From the NCBI RefSeq assembly GCF_003672135.1, contig NC_039519.1, positions 5,146,001-5,210,000 on the forward strand: a stretch of DNA of 64,000 nucleotides, read 5' to 3'. Made by a program: the position numbers and the translations under genes. This stretch comes from Ooceraea biroi. Lineage: Eukaryota; Arthropoda; Insecta; Hymenoptera; Formicidae. The notes below the pieces were generated by a model. The model was not told where the DNA came from. It ran no database searches and saw only the letters and a list, made by a program, of their open reading frames with translations. Below, piece by piece: positions 44,893 to 56,486 of this stretch (the first letter of the stretch is position 1; each line of letters begins with the position of its first letter).

Positions 44893-46016
44893 CACAGTGG
44901 GCCAGAAAACTCACAAAAGTGGCAAAAACCCAACACTCAAATTTTTACTCAATTATCACGATATCTTAAAACAGAGTAGTTGAAGTGGCCGTAGCGAAAT
45001 GTTTTTACAGGTTATTCAATATTTGTTCATATAGGGGCATCATGAACAAGAAAAATGTTATTTGTTTCCTAACGTATTTATAATTTCTTTTTCTCATATG
45101 AAAAATTTAGCTTATCACTTTTAAAGGTTTTTCTTTTATGTAATATCAGTATTACGGGTATTTGAATTTGAAAAAGCTAGTAAAGATCTGTGGACGTTAA
45201 CCTGATTTGAGTATCATGACTTCTTGTGAAATTAATTTTATTCATTTCGCTTTTGTACAGGTTATTGTTTTCCTGCTCCCCGAGACTCCACTTTCTAATC
45301 AAAAATTGAAGGTGTCAGGATCTTCATTATAATGTCTACTTTAAACTTATTCGGCGATATTTTGCGAATACTGTAATTTGCTATGTGTACATGAGTTTTA
45401 AATCGCCCAGATTTGCTACGGTTACGCGACTAGATACGTACAATAAGGTGCATTAATTCACGTGATAGCGAATATTTATTAATAGTAATATATTTATTAA
45501 TGTTAATATATATATTAATATTATATATATGTATAATATTAATATATATATGTTAATATATAGAATGCATTTTTTCACGATATAAAGCTAGTTTGACGGA
45601 TAGACACCAAAGTTTTAAGTTCGACAATTTATCTCACTAGTTTATTTCTCATTGTTCTAAATGTAACAAATAGAAAATATTTTGTCCTACGCAACGGTGC
45701 CCCATCTGCTGATAGGCCGCTCTACCGTGCCGGCACTGTCTCTCGCGGCGCTTATACGCTCCGAGTAGAGAGTAGGAATTTTTGATGTCAGATTCGTTAT
45801 CAGCAACCTTGAAAACCATTAAATATCAAGTTCCATACAAATCCGATCAAAATTAATAGATATTGACCGCCATATTGGATCCACTATTTTGAATATTGAA
45901 TTTTCCATGTCAGATTCGTTATCAGCAACCTCAAAACCTCAAGTACCTCGAATTTCAGAAAAGTCTAAAGAAATCTTGAATTTTGTCCGCTTTTGCATGC
46001 TTTCTGGCCCACTGTG
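44893..46016. mobile_element. Transib-like element with RSS-type termini
   Basis: The 16-bp perfect terminal repeats CACAGTGGGCCAGAAA are flanked by a 5-bp duplication TCGTG (44888-44892 and 46017-46021). Transib elements have 5-bp GC-rich duplications and CAC(A/T)RTG termini, and are the presumed ancestors of RAG recombination. The first seven bases here equal the RSS heptamer consensus CACAGTG. The interior is AT-rich and non-coding, with a direct repeat of ATGTCAGATTCGTTATCAGC (45784 and 45908) and an AT tract at 45485-45560. It is non-autonomous. Confidence 0.82.
45485..45560. repeat. AT-rich simple repeat
   Basis: Alternating TA-rich sequence with ATATTAAT motifs, partly self-complementary, inside the Transib-like element. 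Confidence 0.8.
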
Positions 46017-46021
46017 TCGTG

Positions 46022-49000
46022 GTAAGAATCGCTCCAGAATCGCTCGATCATCCCGCGGATATCCGGTTCGCTACCGTGTGTTTGCATCACGCGGTACCGG
46101 TTCCTCTCGACGCGTTTGGGATTGGAAAGGATCAGGGCGAACAATCCAGCAAGGACAAAAGGGCTAGCACGAGGAGAAGGATGAAGAGAAGCAGGACGAG
46201 GGGGATTGTGTATCGGTGAGCAGTTACAGGGCGACTTCCGTGTGTCCCGGAAACTCTCGCGCGGAGACTCCCTCAGCTCTCTTTCTCTCGCGCGAGGGGA
46301 GGAGGGTGGATGGAAACAGAGAAAGCCCACGGGGGCTGAATTTGCATTCGGTAAAGCAACCTCGGACTACTTTATTTGATTGGCTGCCCGCAGGGCTGCC
46401 TTCTGTCCCTACATGGGCAAACCTACACGGATCTCACCCCCCCGGATTTCTCCTCCGTTCCCTCCTCTCCGCGTGTCTTATTTTTTACTTTCTCCGTCTC
46501 ATTCTCTCTCGTCATTTTGTTTCTTCAGAGCTATCCGCCTCGCCCTCTCCCTCGTCACACGCTCACTCGCCACCTCTCGTTGCTGGATTCTTCGTCGGAA
46601 GCATGGCGGTCGTGTAGAGACGCACTTCGCTCCGCGGACCGTGTAAGAACGGCTCGTTCCTTCTTAGAGCGTTTTCCCATTCCTTTTTCTTCCCTTTTCT
46701 GCATTCCGATTCGCAGGAAAATGGGCCGGTTCCAATCTCTCTAATTCCTCCTGGAGCGGCAAAGCGGCGTAACGTACGCCCGCCGGAAACTCGTTGCGCC
46801 TTGTTGCGTACCATCGCGATTTTAATTCACAGGATAATTCTAAGATTTTATGGAAATACGTCCGTGGAAACGCATGATCTGGTAACTCATTCAGATGGAA
46901 CGACGCGCATTATTGCGATACGTAATACAGCTACACGGGGGATATTTCTGAATTAACCAATAAACATTTTTAAGACATAAACTGTCCGGCTGATACGAAG
47001 AATTCTTTTAAAAAATCTTGCAACGAATGAAATAAGTTTACCGTGACAGGGAAAATAACTGAGAGAGCACTTTGATAAATTTCGAATAAATAATAAATTC
47101 CACAAGACGGAATTGAAATTCGTGGCTTGGTTGGCGAGATGTTTAATGTTGCAAGTGAAGCTGCTAAGTATCACTTTGTCGCTTAATCAGGCATGAAACG
47201 CTATGGGCGGGGGAACAATGCGCTCGGAGGCACATCGATCGGTCTCCGTTCTGTCCGTGACGACGATGCTCGACGTCGAAATAATCATCCGCTTTAATAA
47301 AAACGGCTTATCCACGAAACAATGGACTGTCGCTCGCAGGACCGCCGAGCGCGCGCGGGCGTCGCGGCTCGTCTTCCGCGCGGTGCCCGCTCGTTCGCCC
47401 AGCTTCTTCCGGCCAGGAATTAAACCGTTTTAACTTCACTCCGTTACGCGCTAAAACAAGCTATCTTAATGCCCGAAGCTGCTTCAAGTTCCGCGGCGTA
47501 CCTAAAATTAAATCACCTTCTTGACGCAATTATAACTTGATTCTCGGAAACTCGGTTCCGACAAGCAAGTCCGCGCTCCAGCTAAAAGAGACCGGTTCGT
47601 GACAATGCGTGAAGATCAGTGGCGACTTATCGATTGTGTATCGCAATAAAATGCGAGTTCCATGAAAAAGCCAATTAGATCAAATTAAACATTTGGTTTA
47701 ATTCCACGTTTGATCGTAGGGTGATTCAAATGTGACGCAACAATCAGGAATTTACGAAAATGTTAGAGTTGTTTTTGCCTTTATATAAAGTTCATTCCAT
47801 AGTTCCGGAAACTTTTATGTTTTTTATTTTATATGAGATATCTTCGCACTCATAAAGCCCCTTTAAAATTGAAATATTATAAAAAGCTTTATAAATTTTT
47901 TTACGTAAAGTACGAATGCAGGATGTAATGCTATGCTATATAATATACTTGTTGCATTATTGTTGCATAGAGTTTTTATCTTATAAATAATTTAATTTCA
48001 TAATAACATAATTTCCACGGTACACTTCCCAGTGACAGTTCGAACCGGGTTGAGCCATGTATCCAGTCGCTTATGAATTCGTACATTCATTTCATTTTGA
48101 AAGCACAGCACAAAGTACTTTTGTTCCACGTATCGTCTTTTTTCTCTTTGCTCGCCGGTGTGCTCGGCCGCGCAGTTTCGAGGGGCATTAGATACGCGTT
48201 TTCCAGACTTTAAGCCGAGCATCGCCGGAGGAGATCTCATTAATTAGCTAATGGCTTTCCAAGTCTCCTCAGGTACGCGCGCGTCGTGTGTGGCACGTCG
48301 GGCATGCGAGAATATTCTTCTGTGCATCGCTTAAACAGTCGTTGATTCATTTGTCAGCAATGCATCATCTATTCTAGTCGCTAATGCGACAAACGAGCAG
48401 ATCGCGACTAGATAATAGCGTGACTGTGCGAAATTGTATTAATAATAACAGGGAACAAAGTCATTGAGCGATTGGCGTGAGTAGCGATTGCATGATACGA
48501 TTTCGACTATTTTACGTTTGCCTGACGGGTGCACAAGGAGCCTGTCCGTCCTCGATTTCCGCCTGGGATTACCAAACTTCCCGCCTTTCTCCCTTCCCCG
48601 CGATACCGCGTGATCGAATTAATCCGTTCCCAATCTAATCAAATCGCATGAATGCCTAATCTCACGTGTGATCCGTTTTCAGCGAGCGCGACATCGATAC
48701 TTTCGTTGCTCGCATTCGGGGCCGCTTCTGGACGCCAATAATACCCAATTATTCGCGAACGGTTCGCGACGACAATTGGACGAGCGGGCAAATACGTAAG
48801 TCACCGGGACGTATTTTCGAGCTGCTTTATCTTTCCGCATCCAATAAAGCGTAATGCTCTTTTGTCGGTCTCGGATATACATGTCGAGAAATCAATTTAT
48901 CAGGCTGCCTGCATCCGGCTGCGCCGCTGCTTCCATAACAAAAGGACGCGCTTCCGTAACGTGCTTCATTACGCCGCGATATGAACAAATGCGCGAAAAA

Positions 49001-49176
49001 CGCACGGCTGTAATGCTAATGCCGCGCAATTCCTCTGCGAATTCGATTTTCTTGTTAAAAAGAACTTAGCCTGTCTGCCGAGCGTCATCGCTTCGCGAAC
49101 AAATCGTTGCGAGTCTTTTTCTGCAAACCTACGCTATGCTTTTTATAATACTTACAAACAAGATTGTGAAGATATT
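46022..49176. other. Unique sequence, no gene established
   Basis: Host sequence, with a pyrimidine-rich stretch at 46430-46600. One segment (48683-48795) looks like a possible internal exon by its splice sites only. Other open frames have no recognisable content. Confidence 0.5.
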
Positions 49177-49178
49177 TA

Positions 49179-52100
49179 TTAGGGGTGTGATTTAGTTTTG
49201 AGGGTTTTTTTGCTCAAAAACGCATGTATTTAAATATGATAATGAATGAATACCTTAATCAAAATATTTTCCTTCCTTTTCTATAACTTTTTCCCATCTT
49301 TCTGGCAAGAGATGACGATAAAATGACTCTTCTTTTCAGTTGATCCATTCGTCGACGAATTTTCGCACTTCTTCCAAATTATCAAAGTGTGTATCCTCTA
49401 AAGCGTGTTGCATCCACCGGAACAAATAATAATCGCATGGAGAATACGCGGGGTGCGGTAAGACTTGCCATTCGAGCTCTAATAGTGTTTCTTCACTGAT
49501 AACGCAACGTCAGGTCGAGCGTTGTCACGAAGAAGAATCACTTTCCGTCGTTTACTCGCAATTGGTGGTCGTTTTTCGTCCAATGCTTGCTTCAACTTGT
49601 ACAACTGGTGTCGATAACGATCAGCCGTGACAGTCTCGTGCGGATTTAACAGCTCATAGTACACTATCCCACCAAATACAGAGCATTACTTTTGAACCGT
49701 GAATATTGCGTCTCGGAGTGGATGTTGATGGTTCGCCTGGATCCACCCATGATTTTCCGCGTTTCGGATTATCAAAATAGATCCACTTTTCATCCCCAGT
49801 AACAATCCGAGACAAAAGACTCTTCTTTTTTTGCCTGGCGATCAACGAAATGCAAATGTTCAAATGGCACTTTCCGATAATTGATGTCGAACCCATTTCC
49901 CTTCTTTCTGAATTTTCCCCATTTCATGTAAATGTTTGGCAACTGTTGTACGATCAACATTTAATGCTCTGGCAAGAGATGGATTCCACCACGATAAAAT
50001 GACTCTTCTTTTCAGTTGATCCATTCGTCGACGAATTTTCGCACTTCTTCCAAATTATCAAAGTGTATATCCTCTAAAGCGTCTTGCATCGACCGGAACA
50101 AATAATAATCGCATGGAGCAATGTCCAGAGAATACGCGGGGTGCGGTAAGATTTGCCATTCGAGCTCTAATAGTGTTTGTTTCACTGATAACGCAACGTC
50201 AGGTCGAGCGTTGTCACGAAGAAGAATCACTTTCCGTCGTTTACTCGCAATTGGTGGTCGTTTTTGGTCCAATGCTTGCTTCAACTTGTACAATTGGTGT
50301 CGATAACCATCAGCCGTGACAGTCTCGTGCGGATTTAACAGCTCATAGTACACTATCGCACCAAACACAGAGCATTACTTTCGAACCGTGAATATTGCGT
50401 CTCGGAGTGGATGTTGATGATCCACCCATGATTTTCTGCGTTTCGGATTATCAAAATAGATCCACTTTTCATCCCCAGTAACAATCCGAGACAAAAGACT
50501 CTTCTTTTTTTGCCTGGCGATCAACGAAATGCAAATGTTCAAATGGCACTTTCCGATAATTGATGTCGAACCCATTTCCCTTCTTTCTGCATTTTTCCCA
50601 TTTCATGCAAATGTTTGGCAACTGTTGTACGATCAACATTTAATGCTCTGGCAAGAGATGGATTCCACCACGATAAAATGACTCTTCTTTTCAGTTGATC
50701 CATTCGTCGACGAATTTTCGCACTTCTTCCAAATTATGAAAGTGTGTATCCTCTAAAGCGTGTTGCATCCACCGGAACAAATAATAATCGCATGGAGAAT
50801 ACGCGGGGTGCGGTAAGACTTGCCATTCGAGCTCTAATAGTGTTTGTTTCACTGATAACGCAACGTGGGGTCGAGCGTTGTCACGAAGAAGAATCAATTT
50901 CCGTCGTTTACTCGCAATTGGTGGTCGTTTTTGGTCCAATGCTTGCTTCAACTTGTACAATTGGTGTCGATAACGATCAGCCGTGACAGTCTCATGCGGA
51001 TTTAACAGCTCATGGTACACTATCCCACCAAATACAGAGCATTACTTTTGAACCGTGAATATTGCGTCTCGGAGTGGATGTTGATGATCCACCCATGATT
51101 TTCTGCGTTTCGGATTATCAAAATAGATCCACTTTTCATCCCCAGTAACAATCCGAGACAAAAGACTCTTCTTTTTTTGCCTGGCGATCAACGAAATGCA
51201 AATGTTCAAATGGCACTTTCCGATAATTGATGTCGAACCCATTTCCCTTCTTTCTGCATTTTTCCCATTTCATGCAAATGTTTGGCAACTGTTGTACGAT
51301 CAACATTTAATGCTCTGGCAAGAGATGGATTCCACCACGATAAAATGACTCTTCTTTTCAGTTGATCCATTCGTCGACGAATTTTCGCACTTCTTCCAAA
51401 TTATCAAAGTGTGTATCCTCTAAAGCGTGTTGCATCCACCAGAACAAATAATAATCGCATGGAGAATACGCGGGGTGCGGTAAGACTTGCCATTCGAGCT
51501 CTAATAGTGTTTGTTTCACTGATAACGCAACGTCAGGTCGAGCGTTGTCACGAAGAAGAATCACTTTCCGTCGTTTACTCGCAATTGGTGGTCGTTTTTG
51601 GTCCAATGCTTGCTTCAACTTGTACAACTGGTGTCGATAACGATCAGCCGTGACAGTCTCATGCGGATTTAACAGCTCATAGTACACTATCGCACCAAAT
51701 ACAGAGCATTACTTTTGAACCGTGAATATTGCGTCTCGGAGTGGATGTTGATGCTTCGCCTGGATCCACCCATGATTTTCTGCGTTTGGGATTATTAAAA
51801 TAGATCCACTTTTCATCCCCAGTAACAATCCGAGACAAAAGACTCTTCTTTTTTTGCCTGGCAATCAACGAAATGCAAATGTTCAAATGGCACTTTCCGA
51901 TAATTGATGTCGAACCCATTTCCCTTCTTTCTGCATTTTTCCCATTTCATGCAAATGTTTGGCAACTGTTGTACGATCAACATTTAATGCTCTGGCAAGA
52001 GATGGATTCCACCACGATAAAATGACTCTTCTTTTCAGTTGATCCATTCGTCGACGAATTTTCGCACTTCTTCCAAATTATCAAAGTGTGTATCCTCTAA

Positions 52101-53037
52101 AGCGTGTTGCATCCACCGGAACAAATAATAATCGCATGGAGAATACGCGGGGTGCGGTAAGACTTGCCATTCGAGCTCTAATAGTGTTTGTTTCACTGAT
52201 GACGCAACGTCAGGTCGAGCGTTGTCACGAAGAAGAATCACTTTCCGTCGTTTACTCGCAATTGGTGGTCGTTTTTGGTCCAATGCTTCCTTCAACTTGT
52301 ACAACTGGTGTCGATAACGACCAGCCTTGGCAGTCTCATGCGGATTTAACAGCTCATAGTACACTATCCCACCAAATACAGAGCATTACTTTTGAACCGT
52401 GAATATTGCGTCTCGGAGTGGATGTTGATGCTTCGCCTGGATCCACCCATGATTTTCTGCGTTTGGGATTATTAAAATAGATCCACTTTTCATCCCCAGT
52501 AACAAACCGAGACAAAAGACTCTTCTTTTTTTGCCTGACGATCAACGAAATGCAAATGTTCAAATGGCACTTTCCGATAATTGATGTCGAACCCATTTCC
52601 CTTCTTTCTGAATTTTCCCCATTTCATGTAAATGTTTCGTAACTGTTGTACGATCAACATTTAATGCTCTGGCAAGTTCTGAAGTGGATCGTGTTGGATT
52701 TTCGTGCAATAATGCTTGCAAATCTGCATTTTCAAGCTTTCTTGGTTGTCCCGAGCGTTCTTTGTCCTTAATTGATGGGGCAGAATCACCATAAGTTTCG
52801 ACAAGAATTCTATAACCGTCAGCCGCAGTTTTCTTTTGATTAAAAAACAAAAGCAACGCATGTCGAAATGCTGTTTCGGAAGTTGCATTTTTACGATGAT
52901 ATAAACACGACTGTTATTGCTATAATGCTACTAAATGGGATGGATAATGTCAAGACTGTAAGAAACAACAGTTATTGGAACAAACTGACACTACAGCCAT
53001 CTGTTGCAAAGCCCTCAAAACTAAATCACACTCCTAA
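49179..53037 (-). mobile_element. Mariner M3 array 2: five internal units inside intact outer termini
   Basis: Reading on the - strand, it starts with the terminal repeat TTAGGAGTGTGATTTAGTTT at 53037 and ends with the inverted CTAAATCACACCCCTAA ending at 49179. TA lies on both sides (49177-49178 and 53038-53039). Unit boundaries (TCTGGCAAG on +) are at 49301, 49968, 50647, 51314, 51991 and 52668, giving five units of 667-679 bp. The same CTTGCCAGA junction as array 1 joins all units. It is a 3.86-kb composite with one 5' end, five repeated middles and one 3' end. Confidence 0.95.
49301..52856 (-). pseudogene. M3 mariner transposase fragments, array 2
   Basis: The unique N-terminus (52856-52560) matches that of array 1, including the missing segment before DKERSGQ. 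The units carry the same frameshifts after QLSESAI and, in most, after CIWWDS. One unit (50368-50012) differs. It keeps the ancestral AYSLDIAPCDYYLF, so DD34D spacing is intact, and its CIWWDS-YYELL junction is open. The other units have the 12-bp deletion. No unit encodes a complete transposase. Confidence 0.93.
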
Positions 53038-53039
53038 TA

Positions 53040-54704
53040 TCACGAGCATCAACAAGATAAAAATAATAAAAGTTTTTCTGGATTTAATGAGATCTCCAGA
53101 TTTTTTTCTACAAAAAGCGGCGTTCTATTGGAAGAGTAAATTTTTCTACGAAAAACGGGAACAGTATCATCTTGTGAGTGATGCAGGAAAAATCAGAAGT
53201 ACATAAATGAGTAGATACAAGAGTGGGGCAGCTTGGGCGATAAATATGTACTAAAACCATACATAGCAGTTTCGCAAGTACCTTGATTGACGACGATAAG
53301 CCTCGCCGTCCCTCAGGAGTGCGAGAGAGCAATCGCGCGATATTGTAAATTTCGAATTACGAGATCAAATGGTCGATTAAAGCGAATTTAACGCTCGGGG
53401 CAAGGCGAGTCCTGATCTCCTCTCGTAATTAACTTGACGGTGAACATCAAACCAATTGACACTTCGCCGTAGATGGAGTTTTGCCTTACTCGAAAGGGGG
53501 AGAGACAGCAGTGATTCCAGTGATGATCTCTTCCACTTGTACATCACGCAAAACTTTCCGGAAGTTTTCGATAATTGCAAGCTCGACGGCAAACAATACC
53601 GTTGCGTCGATTCGAGCTTTTACAGCCATCGTGAGCACTCGTGAGCACTCTCAAACGCGCACTTCCTCGCACCCTCGCGAGTAACGCAGTCATTATTTTC
53701 TCAGTGCGTACCGTTTTACGGTGCTCGTACGGCTAGGTCGTTTAATAAAGCAAATGGAACGGTTGAATATCCGGGAGATTGAGTTTTATACGACGAATTA
53801 TAACTATACTTTTTAGCGTATGAATTTCGCGCCGAATCCCCGCAACGTTTTAATGAAGATAACACAGCCGTGCTACTCGTCTGACAAGCGAGTAACTCCT
53901 ACTCGCCGCGGTTTCCTCGGCAGCGGAATTACACGGAGATTCGACATTACGCTATGTCCCAATTATAAAGTGCTCATTGTGCACTCGCGGAAACGTGTGC
54001 GCCCTCGGTGCTCTCCCCTTCCGCCGAACGCGATGGAATTTTTAATACCGCCGTGATATTCCTCATTAGTTATAATTCATTGAAAATTAGATTATGAGGC
54101 AAATTGAATCAGCGTGCGTCCGTGCGTGCTTTATACATGTGTGTGTCTTTATCACATTTCACCGTGGAAGACCACTCACTCGACGTATCGTGATTCTTCC
54201 TTTTCTCTTCATGAACACGTAGAAGCAACGATCAGGCTATGTCTCGGGACTTTCCCCAGCATTTTCGTGCGTGTAATCATCTTCAGCAGTAACGAATACC
54301 TCTCTAGTTATGGTGAGAAGTGTCGACGAAAGAACCCTCGCCGCGGGGGTTGAAGCGAGTGAACACGATCTCGTTTCACCGGTCGGCAAGGAACATCGGG
54401 TGCGATTGATCTTCGAAATACGACAGATTCTCTCGCTATTCTCTTCGGGATTTTGTAACGGCGGGTTATTCCGTCTGGTTAGGCTCCTCCGCGCGGTAAA
54501 CGCTTCCCTTCTTACGCGGGTGACGCATGAGCGCCGGGGCGGAAATCCTCCCCCGTTGGTTCGACAGGAAAAATATGCTCTCACTGCTCGCGCTTCGAAG
54601 ACGCGAAGAAACAAATATAATTGCCTGGTGCGCGTGCACGAAGGAAAGCGATAAAAAGATAAGCGGGGTGCCGAAGTGAATCGCGAGGGTGAGAGGGAGC
54701 GGAG
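53040..54704. other. Unique sequence, nothing recognised
   Basis: Host sequence with overlapping open frames on both strands at 54237-54878 (longest 213 codons, antisense). No recognised domains. Confidence 0.5.
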
Positions 54705-55412
54705 GTGAGCACGATGGGGCGTGACGACGTGAAGAAGGACGCGTTTGATGTTCCAGCATTCATCGGCTGCTGCATAAGTGAAGTACTCGCTGGGGTAGAG
54801 ACCGTTGACTCTCCGCCTGTGATGTCGGCTCGGGGGTGCGAGAAAGCTGTTGATACCGTCATCGACACATTTGTGCAAAAGAGTTCATTAGCGCGAAAAA
54901 TATTAGGTGATTATTGCCACTGGATGAGCACGTGTCGCTGTATGCGTGTGTTTAGTGTTAATGGACTCTTCAAGAATTTGGAAGAGGGTGAATTTCAAAC
55001 GTTTGATCCGCTCCTCGCCCCCGTCCTGCCGATTTTGCCTCACCGCCCCATTACCCCTTCATATTCTCCCCTTTTTCTCCGCGAGATTATTTGCTTATCG
55101 GTTCATTGTGGATTCCTCCTATCCTTTATGAGCGCCAGTCGCTTCCCGTGCATGCTAAATATCCTTCCCGCTGTTTCCACCATTTGTTTCAACCGTCCGC
55201 CGCTGCAGACGGGCGCCACTTCCCACAGCCGCACAGTGGTCAAAACGACTGAAAACGTGGCCAAAATCCATTTAAAAAAAATTTTTTTTATCGTCATTAC
55301 ATTATTGTTCGTTAGTTCTAAGTCCGTACTAAATTTCTCTAACGTTATAGTCCAAACAAATTTCATTTATGAGAGCTATAAATGTATAAAGTTCATTATC
55401 GTAAGTCTCTAA
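54705..55412 (+). other. Unrecognised open frame of 235 codons
   Basis: The longest uninterrupted frame outside transposons. It starts MSTMGRDDVKKDAFDVPAFI and ends in a Phe/Ile-rich stretch. I do not recognise any domain. The second half reads like translated AT-rich non-coding DNA, the first half overlaps antisense frames in GC-rich DNA, and no splice or promoter evidence supports it. It may be chance, or the first half could be part of an exon. Confidence 0.15.
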
Positions 55413-56486
55413 CATGATTTTCGCCATAATCGGTGTCACAATTGTGATTTCATTCACGAAGTTATCACGTACCGGGTTATTAAATCTTTTCATCCTTGTT
55501 TTATTGTATCCTTTGTGCTTCTGATAACGCTGTTATTTATTCAATTTTCATGACAGTTAATAGAAATAAAATAAGATAGTGCTGTTGTGATGTAACACTA
55601 ATGAAATATTGCGATTTAAAGTCCCCGTCGTGAGTCGGCGCGATAAATCAAACAGAATTTAAAATTTAATTATATATCAAAAGAAATAAGAAAAAGTTTA
55701 TCTGCGCCAAACTGCGCCGAAGTTTTTTCTCAAAATGCTTCCCTGAAGACATATTTCAGTGCAACTTTTAAAATGGGACACCCTGTATATATAATTAACA
55801 TTATATTAATTACATTGCATCAGAATTATGGGAAAGTCATTAAATTGCAGTTATATATATGATTTAGAATAATTTGAGTATGTACAGAATTTCGACCAGG
55901 TTTTTGGTAATCTTGACCACTGTGAGCCGTGCCAGCAGAAGAAACCGTGTATATGGGATGAGTACAATATGTAGGGTAGGCGGTCACACGCACAGCGACT
56001 TCGCCCTTTATTCAAATGCCAACGGTTGACGCAGTCAACTTGATCGCGCCTCCAAAAACCGAAACGGTCCTGAATCCCCATTAGAACCGCAATGCGCGAA
56101 ATGCGTTTCCTTAAGAATATGTTTCTCCATGTACTTTTATATATTTATTATATTTTCTTTCTCTCATCGCGAAAACAACACACCGCAAAAGCAACACACC
56201 GCAAAAGCAACGCACCGCGAAAGCAATACACCGCAAAATCATTATGCCGCAATAGTAACACGCGACAAACGTAACAAACATTGTTTGAATGTCAGATAAA
56301 TAAAACGTGCGATTAAAAAAGATGCGAAACGCATATCGGGCAATCGGCTAAAGTAAAGAAGAAAATAATATAAAAGAGGATAATTATCAGTTTGTACCTT
56401 CTCCGGCGAAAATACAGACTTGTTTTCTTCCTTTTTGTTTGACACGATTGCTTCTTTGCAAAAATACTCGGTGTCGCATGCCATGC
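55413..56486. other. AT-rich unique sequence with one transposon end
   Basis: At about 55767-55794 the sequence AACTTTTAAAATGGGACACCCTGTA is the terminus of a CAGGGTGTCCC-type TA-flanked element (in inverted reading). I could not find its other end, so it is probably a truncated or solo end. The remainder has no recognised gene. Confidence 0.5.
56167..56255 (+). repeat. 16-bp minisatellite
   Basis: About five variant copies of CAACACACCGCAAAAG in tandem, degrading toward the 3' end. Confidence 0.85.

Noticed and set aside
54237..54878. Antisense 213-codon frame as a gene
   Set aside because: GC-rich sequence with overlapping frames on both strands; no recognisable domain, no splice evidence.
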